Positions 19,131 through 28,911 of a stretch of DNA of 64,000 nt are shown piece after piece (within the stretch, counting starts at the first letter, position 1; the number at the start of each line of letters is the position of its first letter). This DNA is from Qipengyuania proteolytica (GTDB taxonomy: Bacteria; Pseudomonadota; Alphaproteobacteria; Sphingomonadales; Sphingomonadaceae), in the NCBI RefSeq assembly GCF_019711565.1, contig NZ_JAIGNN010000002.1, positions 1-64,000 on the forward strand, read 5' to 3'. The notes beneath the pieces are model-generated. The model was not told where the DNA came from, made no database searches, and saw only the letters and a list, made by a program, of their open reading frames with translations. The position numbers and the translations under genes were made by a program.

Positions 19131-20084
19131 TCAAGCCTCTTTGCGAAATAATGAAACAAAAAAGCTGCTCGAAACGTCGCTAAAATTATCGGCCTGTGGC
19201 CAGGATGGTGGGGTTTGGTGCCTGAACCAAGTATACTGCCGCTTGGCGTACCTGCGCGTCGCCGTCTGGCCAGCAGCGATTGCTTCATCGCGACCAAGTT
19301 CGCCTTTGAGCCAGGCCGTTATCTCGGGGACGCCGATGGCCCGCATGACTGGCAGGGCCGGGTCGAGATCGCGCGCAAGCAACGCCTGCACCTCTTCCAC
19401 CGCGCCCTGTTCTGTCATCATCACGAACCGACGGTCGCAGCGTTCGTAGAGCCACTCGCGTTCGGGGAGGAGCACGAGGGGGTGGGGCTCGATAGCATCG
19501 CCGATCCCGCCCTCCTTTTGCGCTTGCCAATCGGCGAGCGTCCTGCCGGTCGAGCGAACCACCTCGAGAGCGCGGGTCGTGCGGGCGTTGTCGGCCGGCG
19601 CGAGCCTTGCGGCGGCGGCGGGGTCTTCCCGTTCCAGTGCCGCACGGGCCTCTTCCTGCCCCATGCGCCGCACCTGCGCCCGGACTGCCGCGTCGATCTC
19701 CGGCACAGGTGCTATGCCTTCGAGCAGGGTCCGCATGTAGAGGCCCGTGCCACCGCACAAAATCGGGACCGCTCCATCTGCATGGAGCGCCGCGATCTCC
19801 CGTTTTGCCGCCGCCGCCCAGTCGGCTGCGGAACAGGGGTTTGCGCCGTCCCACGCCCCGAAAAGGCGATGTTCGATTCCCGCCATTTCCGCTTCGGTCG
19901 GCCGTGCCGAAAGGACGTGAAGGTCGTCATAGACCTGCGCGCTGTCGGCATTCAGCACCACCCCGCGACGCCCGTCCTCGGCAAGTCGCTGCGCGAGCCG
20001 GACCGCGAGATCGCTCTTGCCGCTCGCGGTCGGCCCTGCGATGAGCGCGACCGGTTGTTTCTCAGGAGATTGCGCAGTGCTCAT
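19131..20084 (-). CDS. miaA: tRNA dimethylallyltransferase
   Basis: A 317-residue enzyme that adds a dimethylallyl group to A37 of tRNAs reading UNN codons. The P-loop [15 protein letters not shown] lies near residues 16-30, followed by [33 protein letters not shown] and the C-terminal [10 protein letters not shown], all family marks. The ATG at 20084 gives the usual length. A frame extending further upstream runs through serB and is not coding. It faces serB with an 8-base overlap of the two start regions and lies directly upstream of the ilv genes. Confidence 0.96.
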   Translation of the reverse strand: MSTAQSPEKQPVALIAGPTASGKSDLAVRLAQRLAEDGRRGVVLNADSAQVYDDLHVLSARPTEAEMAGIEHRLFGAWDGANPCSAADWAAAAKREIAALHADGAVPILCGGTGLYMRTLLEGIAPVPEIDAAVRAQVRRMGQEEARAALEREDPAAAARLAPADNARTTRALEVVRSTGRTLADWQAQKEGGIGDAIEPHPLVLLPEREWLYERCDRRFVMMTEQGAVEEVQALLARDLDPALPVMRAIGVPEITAWLKGELGRDEAIAAGQTATRRYAKRQYTWFRHQTPPSWPQADNFSDVSSSFFVSLFRKEA

Positions 20085-20961
20085 CGCCCGGCTGATAGCA
20101 GACCAGCAAGGCATCGAAACCCGTGTCGACGCCGCGAGCAACGCACTGTCCGATGCGGGCATGCCGGTGGCGCTGGCCGGCATGCTGGATTTCTGCGGCG
20201 ACGTCCTGCAGTTTTCGCTCCCCGGGGGCGACCGGTCCCAGTTGATCCGCATCCTTGTCGAGCATTTCGGCCAGACCGACCTGCTCGTCGCGGATCACGA
20301 GATCGAGGTGCCGCGCCTGTTCGTCTCCGACATGGATTCCACCATGATCGGCCAGGAATGCATCGACGAACTCGCCGATTTCGCGGGAATCAAGGACAAG
20401 GTCGCCGCAATCACCGAACGCGCGATGCAGGGCGAACTGGATTTCGCCAGCGCCCTGACTGAGCGCGTCGGCTTGCTGGAGGATCTCGATGAGAGCGCGA
20501 TCGACCGCTGCCTCACCGAGCGGATCCGCCCGGTCCCCGGCGCGCGCACGCTGGTGCAGACGCTCGCCAACAAGGGCTGCCGTACCGTGCTGGTTACCGG
20601 CGGGTTCCACCATTTCGCCGATCCCATTGCTGCCCAGCTCGGGTTCGAACGGGTGGTCGGAAACCGTCTCGCGGTGGCGGGAGGGAAGCTGACGGGCGGA
20701 CTTGCCGGGCCGATCAGCGATGCTTCGACCAAGCTCGCAACGCTGGTGGAGGAACGCGACGCGTTGGGCGAGGGGGCGCGTGTCCTGGCGACGGGCGATG
20801 GCGCCAACGACATTCCTATGATCGAGGCGGCCGACTACGGGATCGCTTACCGCGCCAAGCCCAAGGCGCGCGATGCGGCGAACGGGCGCATCGCCAGCGA
20901 GGACCTGACCGCCATCCTAAAGTTGCTCGGCATCCCGCGTTCGGAGTGGGTCGAAGGCTGA
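20077..20961 (+). CDS. serB: Phosphoserine phosphatase
   Basis: A 294-residue HAD-superfamily phosphatase completing serine synthesis. The catalytic motif [10 protein letters not shown] places the nucleophile at Asp85 and the acid at Asp87. The [14 protein letters not shown] segment supplies the Thr/Ser motif and [16 protein letters not shown] is motif IV. An N-terminal ACT-like portion of about 80 residues precedes the HAD core. The GTG at 20077 is preceded by AGGAG at about 8 bases, and this start lies inside the divergent miaA start region. Confidence 0.95.
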   Translation: MLIARLIADQQGIETRVDAASNALSDAGMPVALAGMLDFCGDVLQFSLPGGDRSQLIRILVEHFGQTDLLVADHEIEVPRLFVSDMDSTMIGQECIDELADFAGIKDKVAAITERAMQGELDFASALTERVGLLEDLDESAIDRCLTERIRPVPGARTLVQTLANKGCRTVLVTGGFHHFADPIAAQLGFERVVGNRLAVAGGKLTGGLAGPISDASTKLATLVEERDALGEGARVLATGDGANDIPMIEAADYGIAYRAKPKARDAANGRIASEDLTAILKLLGIPRSEWVEG

Positions 20962-21033
20962 GAACTGCTTGGCGCGCCTGTCCAATTATCATTCATCAAT
21001 TTCGTTTACGGACCGATTCAAAGGGTCACGAAG

Positions 21034-21870
21034 ATGAATGAGCGAAGCACCATGTTTGCAGGTATCGATTCGGCCATGGACGGTACTCCGTTGCGCCATC
21101 CCGACCGGCCGACGCCCAGGTACCGCCCCATCGCGGCGCTCAAGGGATTTCGCGAGCTTCTCAAGGACAAGGAAAATACCGCCGTCGTCTTCCAGATCTA
21201 CGATGCGCTCCCTTCATCCAGCTTCATGCCGCGCGTGCGCGCCCTGACCCTCAGCCCGCTCGGCGAAGCGCTGCGCAAGAGCGAACCCTTCCTGCCCGAG
21301 TTGCTGGACGATCACGAGGCGCTGCGTCGCCTGCCAAAGGGCAGTGTCGCCCATGCCTATTGCGATTTCATGGAGCGCGAAGGGCTGTCTGCAGCGGGCC
21401 TGGTCGAGGAGTCCGAAAAATCCGGCCGCCCGACTTATCCCGATCTCGTCCAGTGGTTCGGTTTTCGCCAGCGCGACACGCACGACCTCATGCACGTCCT
21501 CTCCGGCTATGGTCGCGACGCGTTGGGCGAGCAATGCGTGCTGCTGTTCACCCATGGCCAGTCTCCGAGTCAGGGACATCTCTTGCTCGGCTATGCAGGT
21601 TCGCTCCACATCAAGAAGCTGCGCCGCGACAGCGCGGCACCCGTCATGAAGGCGACCCGGCAGGCGCACCGGACGGGCAAGGCCTGCCCGCCGATCGTCT
21701 CGATGTCGATCCGCGAATTGCTGGCGAAGGACCTTCAGCAGGTCCGCGACGAGCTCAACATTCCCGAACCGCACTGGTACCGCGAATGCCACCGCATCTG
21801 GCGCGCAGAGGGGATCGATCCCTACGACCTGCTCGCAGCGCCCGACGGGCAGCAGCAAGCCCTGGCCTGA
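21034..21870 (+). CDS. Coq4-family ubiquinone biosynthesis protein
   Basis: A 278-residue protein with the Coq4 signature: HDLMHVLSGYGRDALGEQ contains the HDxxH metal site (His150, Asp151, His154), as in RDTHDLMHV. Coq4 supports ubiquinone synthesis, with a proposed role in C1 hydroxylation/decarboxylation of the ring and in holding the Coq complex at the membrane. Length, the FxxYDALPSSS start region and the C-terminal YRECHRIWRAEGIDPYDLL also fit the bacterial members. AAAGG stands about 12 bases before the ATG. It is monocistronic and convergent with the nitroreductase gene. Confidence 0.88.
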   Translation: MNERSTMFAGIDSAMDGTPLRHPDRPTPRYRPIAALKGFRELLKDKENTAVVFQIYDALPSSSFMPRVRALTLSPLGEALRKSEPFLPELLDDHEALRRLPKGSVAHAYCDFMEREGLSAAGLVEESEKSGRPTYPDLVQWFGFRQRDTHDLMHVLSGYGRDALGEQCVLLFTHGQSPSQGHLLLGYAGSLHIKKLRRDSAAPVMKATRQAHRTGKACPPIVSMSIRELLAKDLQQVRDELNIPEPHWYRECHRIWRAEGIDPYDLLAAPDGQQQALA

Positions 21871-21874
21871 CGGC

Positions 21875-22546
21875 CTAGAGCCAGCTCGAAATCTGCGATA
21901 GCGGCTTCTTGACGGTTGCCCGCTTGGGAACGGTCGCGTCCGCACTCGGCAGACCCGCGACCACGATCATTAGCGGTTTCTCATGGTCCGGCCGACCGCA
22001 GATCTCGCGCAGGAACCCCATCGGTGAAGGCGTGTGCGTGAGGGTCGAAAGGCCCGCTTCGTTGAGCGTCGCGATCAGCATGCCGCAGGCGATGCCGACG
22101 CTTTCGGTGACGTAATAATTCTGCGTCACGCCGTCTTCCGCGATGCCGCCCTTGCGCTGCGCGAAGACGACGATCAGCCATGGCGCGGTCTCGAGGAAGC
22201 CTTTGTCGGCATCGGTCCCCAGCGGCGTCAACGCCTGCAACCATTCGTCGCTGGCCTTCCCGGAGTAGAACGCGCGCTCCTCCTCCTCCGCCGCCTCGCG
22301 GATTGCGCGCTTGATCGCGGGTGATGAAACCACGGCGAAATGCCAGGGCTGGTGGTTGGCCCCGTTCGGCGCGCTGCCCGCCGCTTCGATGGCCGCCTCG
22401 ATCACTTCGCGCGGCACCGGCGCGTCGGAGAAGAAACGACAACTGCGGCGCTCTTTCAGCCGGTCGCGCAGGGCTCCGGCACGCGCAATCCTTTCCTCGT
22501 CGGACAGGTCGGGAAGGGAGTAGGGAAGGGTTTCGTGGTCTTGCAT
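21875..22546 (-). CDS. Nitroreductase-family FMN oxidoreductase
   Basis: A 223-residue protein of the nitroreductase fold: RLKERRSCRFFSDAPVP near residue 35 (flavin-phosphate Arg pair), AAGSAPNGANHQPWHFAVV near 57-75, and the C-terminal LSTLTHTPSPMGFLREICG. Members use FMN and NAD(P)H to reduce nitroaromatics, quinones or flavins. The tetrapeptide-bearing middle with AEEEERAFYSGKA resembles the BluB/iodotyrosine dehalogenase subgroup, but I cannot assign a substrate. The ATG at 22546 is used. It starts 14 bases after the DUF3052 gene and could be part of the purL transcript. Confidence 0.87.
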   Translation of the reverse strand: MQDHETLPYSLPDLSDEERIARAGALRDRLKERRSCRFFSDAPVPREVIEAAIEAAGSAPNGANHQPWHFAVVSSPAIKRAIREAAEEEERAFYSGKASDEWLQALTPLGTDADKGFLETAPWLIVVFAQRKGGIAEDGVTQNYYVTESVGIACGMLIATLNEAGLSTLTHTPSPMGFLREICGRPDHEKPLMIVVAGLPSADATVPKRATVKKPLSQISSWL

Positions 22547-22559
22547 CGATGGCGGGCCC

Positions 22560-22967
22560 TCAGCGCAGGTCCTTGCGGATGACCAGCTTGAGACCCGACC
22601 AGACGTCGTCGACCGCGCAAACCTTGGTATCGACCAGGCCCATCGGCAGGCAGACCTCGCGAATCGTGTCCTCGGTGATATCGGTCGCAACGCCGGAGGC
22701 CTTCTTGGGCCAGCTCACCCAGACGTGGCCGTCCTTTGCCATGGTGTTGCGCAACGCCGCGAGTTTATCCTCAAGATCGGTGCGCTGGGTCACAAAGATA
22801 TGCGCAGCGTCCGGCGCGTCATCCGGGCCCGCAACGAAAGTTAGCTCAAGCGCGTATTCGTCGATCTCGTCGATGACGTGATCGGGCATACCGTCGAACC
22901 AGACGCGCTGCCCGTCGCGCAGGCTCAGTTTCTTCGCGAGCGGCGTGCCGGAATAGCCGGCAGGCAC
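22560..22967 (-). CDS. DUF3052 family protein
   Basis: A 135-residue small soluble protein starting VPAGYSGTPLAKKL, the usual opening of DUF3052 proteins, and containing VWVSWPKKASGVATDITED and GLVDTKVCAVDDVWSGLKLVIRK strands near the end. Function is not established; some members behave as small regulatory or binding proteins. The GTG at 22967 lies one base after the purL stop codon, so it is translated in direct continuation of purL. Confidence 0.83.
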   Translation of the reverse strand: MPAGYSGTPLAKKLSLRDGQRVWFDGMPDHVIDEIDEYALELTFVAGPDDAPDAAHIFVTQRTDLEDKLAALRNTMAKDGHVWVSWPKKASGVATDITEDTIREVCLPMGLVDTKVCAVDDVWSGLKLVIRKDLR

Positions 22968-22968
22968 C

Positions 22969-25215
22969 TCAGGCCTCCATCCAGTCGCGGAAGAAACTCG
23001 TGTGCGCATCGCGCAGCTGTTCGATCGGCACACCGAACAGGTTACCGCCGCCCGTCGTACCGAGACGGCGGAAGCCGACACGTGCGGTGTCCTCGTTTTC
23101 GGTGCCCTTGGCGAGCGCGGCGTTGAGCGCATCGGTATCGGGCACGGTGACGATATAGCGGCCCTGGTCTTCGCCGAACCACCACTGCGCGGCGGTGTAG
23201 TCGTCATGCCCCTCGACCTCGGCCCCGATGCCGCCGACCATGGCCATTTCGGCCAGCGCCACCGCGAGGCCGCCATCGGACACGTCGTGAACCGCGCTGA
23301 CCAGCCCGTCCGCAATCAGCTCACGCACGATCCCGCCGGCGGCACGCTCCAGCGTCAGGTCGGTCGGCGGGGTCCGGCCTTCATCGCGGCCATGCACGAT
23401 CTGCAGCCACAGCGATTTGCCGAGGTGCGAACGTTCCGGATCGGGCGTCGCCCAGGCTTCCGGCCAGATGAGGTAGATCGCTTCGCCCTCGGCCTTGAAC
23501 GGCATGGTCATCATGCGATCGTGATCGTCGATGATGCCGACGCCGCCGATGGCCGGGGTGGGCAGGATGGCCGAACCGCCACCGGTCGCCTTGCTCTCGT
23601 TGTAGAGGCTGACGTTGCCCGACACGATCGGGAAGTCGAGCGCGCGGCAGGCATCGCCCATGCCTTCGAGGGCATGGACGAACTGCGCCATGATCTCGGG
23701 TCGTTGCGGGTTGGCGAAGTTGAGGCAGTTGGTCACCGCCAGCGGACGGGCGCCGACAGCGCAGAGATTGCGGTAGGCCTCGGCAATCGCCTGCTTGCCG
23801 CCCTCGTACGGATCGGCATGGACATAGCGCGGCGTACAGTCGGTGCTGATCGCCAGTGCCTTCTTCGTGCCGTGGACGCGGACCACGCCCGCATCGCCGC
23901 CGGTCTGCAGCGTGTCGGCACCCACCTGGCTGTCGTACTGTTCGGCGATCCAGCTCCGCGACGACAGATGGGGCGAAGCCAGCATCGTCAGCAAGTCAGC
24001 ACCGACGTCGCTCGAATCCGGGCGATCGGTCATCGGCGTGATGCCAGCCCATGCGGTGTATTCGTCCTTCGACAGATAGGGACGGTCGTATTCCGGCGCG
24101 TCTGCCGCGAGCGGGCCGAGCGGGATATCGCAGACGACCTGGCCGTCGAACTCGAGCACCATGTGGCGCGTGTCGGTGACCTCGCCGATGACTGCGAAAT
24201 CGAGCTCCCACTTGCGGAAGATTGCCTCGGCCATGGCTTCCTTGCCGGGCTTCAGCACCATGAGCATGCGCTCCTGGCTTTCACTCAGCATCATCTCGTA
24301 GGGGGTCATGCCCTCTTCGCGGCACGGCACCTTGTTCATGTCGAGCCGGATACCGGCCTTGCCATTGGTCGCCATCTCGACCGACGAGGAGGTGAGGCCC
24401 GCCGCGCCCATATCCTGGATCGCGACGATGGCATCGGTCGCCATCAGCTCGAGGCAGGCTTCGATGAGCAGCTTCTCGGTGAACGGGTCGCCCACTTGGA
24501 CCGTGGGGCGCTTGGCGTCGGCATCTTCCTCGAAATCGGCGCTGGCCATGGTTGCGCCGTGGATCCCGTCGCGGCCGGTCTTGGAGCCGACATAGACGAT
24601 GGGGTTCCCGACGCCGGTCGCCGCGGAGTAGAAAATCTTGTCCGCATAGGCGACCCCGACGGTCATCGCGTTAACCAGGATGTTGCCGTCATAAGCGGGA
24701 TGGAAGTTGGTTTCGCCGCAGACAGTCGGCACGCCGACGCAATTACCGTAGCCGCCGATGCCCGCGACCACGCCCTTGACGAGGTGCTGCATCTTGGGGT
24801 GTTCCGGCCGGCCGAAGCGCAGGGCATTGGCGTTGGCCACTGGGCGCGCGCCCATGGTGAACACGTCGCGCAGGATACCGCCGACGCCGGTCGCCGCGCC
24901 CTGGTAGGGCTCGATGTAGCTTGGGTGGTTGTGGCTCTCCATCTTGAAGATGGCGGCCTGTCCGTCGCCGATGTCGATGACGCCCGCGTTCTCGCCCGGA
25001 CCGCAGATGACCCACGGAGCCTCGGTCGGCAGTTTCTTCAGGTGCAGGCGGCTCGATTTGTAGGAGCAGTGCTCCGACCACATCACCGAGAAGATGCCGA
25101 GTTCCACGAGGTTGGGCTCGCGACCGAGCGCATGCAGCACGCGCTCGTATTCCTCTTCACTGAGCCCGTGCTGGGCGACGACATCGGGGGTGATCTGGGA
25201 CTCGGTGATAGCCAT
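22969..25215 (-). CDS. purL: Phosphoribosylformylglycinamidine synthase subunit II
   Basis: A 748-residue ATP-dependent enzyme of purine synthesis, converting FGAR with ammonia supplied by PurQ into FGAM. It is the small form that works with PurQ and PurS. Marks are [14 protein letters not shown] near residue 50, [23 protein letters not shown] around 90-112 and [16 protein letters not shown] [17 protein letters not shown] in the last quarter. The ATG at 25215 follows the membrane-protein gene by 10 bases. purQ and purS are not in the window. Confidence 0.97.
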   Translation of the reverse strand: MAITESQITPDVVAQHGLSEEEYERVLHALGREPNLVELGIFSVMWSEHCSYKSSRLHLKKLPTEAPWVICGPGENAGVIDIGDGQAAIFKMESHNHPSYIEPYQGAATGVGGILRDVFTMGARPVANANALRFGRPEHPKMQHLVKGVVAGIGGYGNCVGVPTVCGETNFHPAYDGNILVNAMTVGVAYADKIFYSAATGVGNPIVYVGSKTGRDGIHGATMASADFEEDADAKRPTVQVGDPFTEKLLIEACLELMATDAIVAIQDMGAAGLTSSSVEMATNGKAGIRLDMNKVPCREEGMTPYEMMLSESQERMLMVLKPGKEAMAEAIFRKWELDFAVIGEVTDTRHMVLEFDGQVVCDIPLGPLAADAPEYDRPYLSKDEYTAWAGITPMTDRPDSSDVGADLLTMLASPHLSSRSWIAEQYDSQVGADTLQTGGDAGVVRVHGTKKALAISTDCTPRYVHADPYEGGKQAIAEAYRNLCAVGARPLAVTNCLNFANPQRPEIMAQFVHALEGMGDACRALDFPIVSGNVSLYNESKATGGGSAILPTPAIGGVGIIDDHDRMMTMPFKAEGEAIYLIWPEAWATPDPERSHLGKSLWLQIVHGRDEGRTPPTDLTLERAAGGIVRELIADGLVSAVHDVSDGGLAVALAEMAMVGGIGAEVEGHDDYTAAQWWFGEDQGRYIVTVPDTDALNAALAKGTENEDTARVGFRRLGTTGGGNLFGVPIEQLRDAHTSFFRDWMEA

Positions 25216-25225
25216 GCGCGCGCCC

Positions 25226-25906
25226 TTAGCGGGGCACGCTCGCAACCGCTAGTCCCACCTCGCTCTTATGCCACCGTGTCATGTCGAGCCAATAGGCCAG
25301 CAGCGTCAGCAGGCCGAAGGCGAAAAGGCCCGTGACAAGATAGCCGAACCCTGCCGACTCCGGCTCTGGACCGAACCAGTTGACTGCCTGCAGCAAGAGC
25401 ATGACCGCCAGCAAGACCATCGGGGGCACGATCGGGCCCTTGGTCCGGCGCATGTACCACCAGAAGGCGAGGCCGATCAGGGCCAGTTCGAGCGGCATCG
25501 CAATCTCTGGCCGGTTCCACAAGCCGAAGCCGAGCTTGTCGGACCCTCCCGCAAGCGTGAGATCGGGCCGGTGCACCAGCAGGTCGAGAAGCCAGTGCGA
25601 GGCCACGACGATTCCCGCCCAGGTCGCTGCGACGGCATTGCGGGTCGCAGCGTAGATCACACCGGCAAAACCCAGGGCGAAGACGGCAGTCCCCAACAGG
25701 CTGTGGGTGAACGGCATGTGATAGAAATCCATCGGGTTCATCTTGGTGATCCCGGGCACCACCCGAAGCTTCTCGATACCGACCATCGCGAACGCGAAGA
25801 ACGCCCAGTCGACGAGCTGTGCCGCAATGAACAGCGTCCCGAGCCTGGGCGAATCCTTCGTGATGGCCTTTGCCGCGAAGGCGGGGGCGAAGTGACCGAT
25901 AAACAC
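25226..25906 (-). CDS. YdjM-like inner-membrane putative metal-dependent hydrolase
   Basis: A 226-residue membrane protein with five or six hydrophobic helices. Two His motifs, [14 protein letters not shown] (about residues 59-72) and [17 protein letters not shown] (about 98-114), match the pattern of the LexA-controlled YdjM family of membrane-bound putative hydrolases. The C-terminal third has three further helices. The GTG at 25906 starts 4 bases after the DUF2177 stop and gives [13 protein letters not shown], a normal family start. Activity is unproven for the family. Confidence 0.75.
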   Translation of the reverse strand: MFIGHFAPAFAAKAITKDSPRLGTLFIAAQLVDWAFFAFAMVGIEKLRVVPGITKMNPMDFYHMPFTHSLLGTAVFALGFAGVIYAATRNAVAATWAGIVVASHWLLDLLVHRPDLTLAGGSDKLGFGLWNRPEIAMPLELALIGLAFWWYMRRTKGPIVPPMVLLAVMLLLQAVNWFGPEPESAGFGYLVTGLFAFGLLTLLAYWLDMTRWHKSEVGLAVASVPR

Positions 25907-25910
25907 GCGC

Positions 25911-26306
25911 CTAGCCCAGCTTGGTGGCGGCAAAGGTGGCGATGCTTGCCGCCGCCGCAGTCGCAAACGCGCCCCAGCAGATATCGACGACGGTGATGGT
26001 GGTCGACCACTGCCTGAGGGTCGCCTGGTTGGTCAGGTCATAAGTCGCGTAGCAGAGCGCGCCCAGCAGCGCGCCGTTGAGGGCGGCTGTCCCGATGCCG
26101 CCGGTCAGGCCCGGTCGGACGGCGAACCATACGATGCCGGCGATATAGGCGGTGTAGAAGACAAGCGCAGGGCCCTTGCGAAAGCTGTCGGCCATCAGAT
26201 CGCCAAGGCGGGGCCGGTAGAAATTCTCGCCCGCCCAGCCGAGCCAAAGCGCATCGAGGATGCCGAATGCCACTGCAGCGGCGATGTAGACCACAATCCA
26301 CGTCAT
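25911..26306 (-). CDS. DUF2177 family membrane protein
   Basis: A 131-residue protein with four hydrophobic helices. The family marks are the first helix ending DALWLGWAGENFYRPRLGDLM and the segment CYATYDLTNQATLRQW. Function unknown. It heads a run DUF2177-YdjM-like-purL-DUF3052-nitroreductase with gaps of 4, 10, 1 and 14 bases, all on one strand. It is divergent from xseB with 64 bases between. Confidence 0.87.
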   Translation of the reverse strand: MTWIVVYIAAAVAFGILDALWLGWAGENFYRPRLGDLMADSFRKGPALVFYTAYIAGIVWFAVRPGLTGGIGTAALNGALLGALCYATYDLTNQATLRQWSTTITVVDICWGAFATAAAASIATFAATKLG

Positions 26307-26370
26307 ATCCGGCTCCCCGTTTTTTGGGTTACTTGACCGTCCAGCCGCGCAGCGTCAATGCTCCGCCGCG

Positions 26371-26628
26371 ATGACAGACGAACAGACTCCGATTGCCGAA
26401 ATGAGTTTCGAAGAGGCCTTGCGCGCGCTCGAGGGCGTGGTGCGCCGGCTCGAGAGCGGGGAGGTCCCGCTCGATGAAAGCATCGACCTCTACGAACGCG
26501 GCGAAGCGCTGCGCAAGGCATGCCAGGCACGGCTCGACGCGGCGCAGGCGCGGATCGAGAAGATCGTCCAAGGCGCGGACGGCAAGCCTTCGGGCACCGT
26601 GCCGTTCGATGCGGAAGGCGCCGCGTGA
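26371..26628 (+). CDS. xseB: Exodeoxyribonuclease VII small subunit
   Basis: An 85-residue helical protein with the family core MSFEEALRALEGVVRRLESG and VPLDESIDLYERGEAL (residues 11-47). It binds XseA to form exonuclease VII, which degrades single-stranded DNA in both directions. The start ATG at 26371 gives the usual length. The stop overlaps the ispA GTG by four bases (GTGA), the classic xseB-ispA order of many proteobacteria. Confidence 0.96.
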   Translation: MTDEQTPIAEMSFEEALRALEGVVRRLESGEVPLDESIDLYERGEALRKACQARLDAAQARIEKIVQGADGKPSGTVPFDAEGAA

Positions 26629-27533
26629 ACGCGATGAACGGGATGCCGGACCTCCTCGCTTCGGCGTTCGAGCGGGTGCAGGCAGAAGTCGACAGCGCGT
26701 TCGACGCATTCCTGCCGGTCCCCGACGACACGCGCGCAAGGCTGATCGAGGCGATGCGCTATGCGACGATCGGCGGCGGCAAGCGTGTGCGACCGCTACT
26801 GCTCGTTGCAACCTCGGAGCTGTTCGGTGTGAACCGCAGCGCGGCGATCAACGCAGGTTGTGCGGTCGAGGCCATCCATGCCTATTCCCTGATCCATGAT
26901 GATCTGCCCTGCATGGACGACGACGATCTGCGTCATGGCAAGCCCACCGTGCACAAGGCTTTCGACGAAGCGACGGCCGTGCTGGCGGGCGATTGCCTCC
27001 ATGCGCTCGCCTTCGACATCCTGACGCAGCCCGACACCAGCACGGATCCTTTCGTGCGCGCCGAACTGGTCGCGACCCTGTCGCGCGCCAGCGGCCACGA
27101 CGGGATGGGCGGCGGGCAGATGATGGACATCGTTTCCGAAGAGCAGGACTACGACCTGCGCCAGATCACCCGGCTCCAGCAGCTCAAGACCGGCGCCCTG
27201 CTCGCAGCCAGCGTCGAGATGGGCGCGGTCCTCGGGCGGGTGCCTCCTGAGGGCCGAACGCATTTGCGCGCCTATGCCCGCGATATCGGCCTGGCGTTCC
27301 AGATCGCCGACGACCTCCTCGATGTGGTGGGCGACGAGGAGAAGGCCGGCAAGGCGCTGCGCAAGGACGAAGGGCAGGGCAAGCAGACGTTCGTCACGCT
27401 GATGGGTGTCGACCAGGCGCGGGCGCAGGCGGAAATGCTCGTCCAGCAGGCCGGGCAGCATCTGGCCGGTCATGGCGAAGACGCGCGCCTGCTGGTCGAA
27501 CTGGCGCGCTTCATCGTGAAGAGGGATCACTAA
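26625..27533 (+). CDS. ispA: Polyprenyl (farnesyl) diphosphate synthase
   Basis: A 302-residue trans-prenyltransferase condensing IPP with DMAPP and GPP to farnesyl (or geranylgeranyl) diphosphate for quinones, carotenoids and undecaprenyl lipid. The first Asp-rich motif DDLPCMDDDDLRHGKPT is preceded by EAIHAYSLIH, and the second is FQIADDLLDVVGD; GGGKRVRPLLL binds the IPP phosphate. The coupled GTG at 26625 is preferred, with ATGs at 26634 and 26643 as alternatives. The stop TAA shares its last A with the coaD start. Confidence 0.95.
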   Translation: MNAMNGMPDLLASAFERVQAEVDSAFDAFLPVPDDTRARLIEAMRYATIGGGKRVRPLLLVATSELFGVNRSAAINAGCAVEAIHAYSLIHDDLPCMDDDDLRHGKPTVHKAFDEATAVLAGDCLHALAFDILTQPDTSTDPFVRAELVATLSRASGHDGMGGGQMMDIVSEEQDYDLRQITRLQQLKTGALLAASVEMGAVLGRVPPEGRTHLRAYARDIGLAFQIADDLLDVVGDEEKAGKALRKDEGQGKQTFVTLMGVDQARAQAEMLVQQAGQHLAGHGEDARLLVELARFIVKRDH

Positions 27534-28045
27534 TGGCAGAGCGCATCGGCATCTATCCCGGCACTTTCGATCCCATCACGCTGGGCCATGCCGACATCAT
27601 TCGACGTGGCAGCAAACTGGTCGACAGGTTGATCCTCGGCGTCACCACCAACCCGTCCAAGAACCCGATGTTCACCACCGAGGAACGCTTTGCCATGGTC
27701 GAACGCGAGATCGCCGGGATGGGCCTCGAGAATGTCGAGGTGGTGGGTTTCAATGCTCTGCTCGTGAAGTTCGCTCAGAAAATGGGGGCGAGTGTGATCA
27801 TCCGCGGCCTGCGCGCCGTCGCCGACTTCGAATACGAGTACCAGATGGCGGGTATGAACCAGCAGCTCGACGACGATATCGAGACGGTGTTCCTGATGGC
27901 CGACGTCTCGCTCCAGCCCATCGCCTCGCGTCTGGTCAAGGAAATCGCCCTGTTCGGCGGCGACATCGCGCCCTTCGTCAGCAAGCACGTCTGCGAGGAT
28001 GTGATCGCGCGAGTGGACAAACTGGGCCGGCTTGGCGACTACTGA
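27533..28045 (+). CDS. coaD: Phosphopantetheine adenylyltransferase
   Basis: A 170-residue nucleotidyltransferase making dephospho-CoA from phosphopantetheine and ATP. The motif YPGTFDPITLGHADIIRRG holds the (T/H)xGH site, RGLRAVADFEYEYQMAGMNQ binds substrate, and the C-terminal LVKEIALFGGDIAPFV is typical. It is the third gene of xseB-ispA-coaD, joined to ispA by a TAATG overlap. Confidence 0.97.
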   Translation: MAERIGIYPGTFDPITLGHADIIRRGSKLVDRLILGVTTNPSKNPMFTTEERFAMVEREIAGMGLENVEVVGFNALLVKFAQKMGASVIIRGLRAVADFEYEYQMAGMNQQLDDDIETVFLMADVSLQPIASRLVKEIALFGGDIAPFVSKHVCEDVIARVDKLGRLGDY

Positions 28046-28058
28046 GCCCGACCGCGCT

Positions 28059-28110
28059 ATTCATTGAACCGACAGACCGCGCTCGCTAGACGCAGCGCCG
28101 ATCCAGGAAA
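28059..28110 (+). promoter_or_regulatory. Conserved leader/promoter element, copy 1
   Basis: ATTCATTGAACCGACAG (28059-28075), CGCAGCGC (28091-28098) and CCAGGAAA (28103-28110) appear in this order before the exported cyclophilin gene. The same three blocks with almost the same spacing stand before the outer-membrane-type gene at 33792. It may be a promoter (TTGAAC as -35 box), an RNA leader, or both. Confidence 0.5.
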
Positions 28111-28120
28111 TTTCGACGGA

Positions 28121-28831
28121 ATGCCAATGTTCAAGACTTCGCTTGCCCTTGCTGCCGCTGCACTCGCAATGCTTTCGCCGGTCGGTGCGTTCGCGCAGGA
28201 GACCGAGACTGCTGGCGTTCCGACGACCGAGGTTGCTGCTCCGCAGCAGGACACCCGCACCTATGGCCCGGTGAATTTCGACATGGCATTCGAGCCGGAG
28301 AATATCCTCCTGCTCGACCTGTCGAACGGCCAGCGTGTTGCGATCCGTCTGATGCCGGACTGGGCCCCCAATCACGTCGAGCGGATCAAGACGCTGACGC
28401 GGCAGGGTTTCTATGACGGGATCATCTTCCACCGCGTGATCGATGGCTTCATGGCGCAGACCGGCGATCCGACCGGCACCGGCACCGGCGCGTCGGAACT
28501 TCCCGACCTGGAGCAGGAATTCAACCCCATGCCGCATGTGCGCGGGACCGTTGCGATGGCCCGCGCGGCGGCCGAGAACAGCGCGAACAGCCAGTTCTTC
28601 ATCGTCTTCTACCCGCGCTTCAGCCTGGACGAGAAATACACCAATTTCGGCCGCGTGATCTCCAACATGGCCGCCGTCGACGCGATCCAGCGCGGCGAGC
28701 CGCCGCAGGACCCGACGCGAATCGTCCAGGCTTCGATCGCATCGGACAACAAGCCGGTGCCGGTGGCCCGTGCGCTGGACGGCGCACCGGAAGTGACCGT
28801 CGACGAATTGAACGCGCCGCTCGGCAACTGA
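28121..28831 (+). CDS. Exported cyclophilin-type peptidyl-prolyl isomerase
   Basis: A 236-residue protein with a signal peptide (MPMFKTSLALAAAALAMLS ending near FAQ-ETET) and one cyclophilin domain: HVERIKTLTRQGFYDGIIFH, VIDGFMAQTGDPTGTGTG and the active-site Gln-Phe segment NSANSQFFIVF, then FGRVISNM. It catalyses proline isomerisation during folding of periplasmic or outer-membrane proteins. The ATG at 28121 follows AGGAA at about 11 bases; an in-frame ATG at 28127 is equally possible. Its leader shares a motif with the beta-barrel gene at 33792. Confidence 0.93.
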   Translation: MPMFKTSLALAAAALAMLSPVGAFAQETETAGVPTTEVAAPQQDTRTYGPVNFDMAFEPENILLLDLSNGQRVAIRLMPDWAPNHVERIKTLTRQGFYDGIIFHRVIDGFMAQTGDPTGTGTGASELPDLEQEFNPMPHVRGTVAMARAAAENSANSQFFIVFYPRFSLDEKYTNFGRVISNMAAVDAIQRGEPPQDPTRIVQASIASDNKPVPVARALDGAPEVTVDELNAPLGN

Positions 28832-28875
28832 CTTCCCTTGGCGGGCGCGCGCGACTAAGCGCGCCCGCATGAACG

Positions 28876-28897
28876 CCCTTCGACAAGCTCAGGATGA
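28876..28897 (+). repeat. Half-copy of a dispersed CTTCGACAAGCTCAGG repeat
   Basis: CCCTTCGACAAGCTCAGG followed by ATGA is one arm of a short palindromic repeat frequent between genes of sphingomonads. The opposite arm is absent here. It lies within the 80-base spacer just before queA, so it may carry part of the queA leader. Confidence 0.5.
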
Positions 28898-28911
28898 TCG
28901 GGATCAACGCT

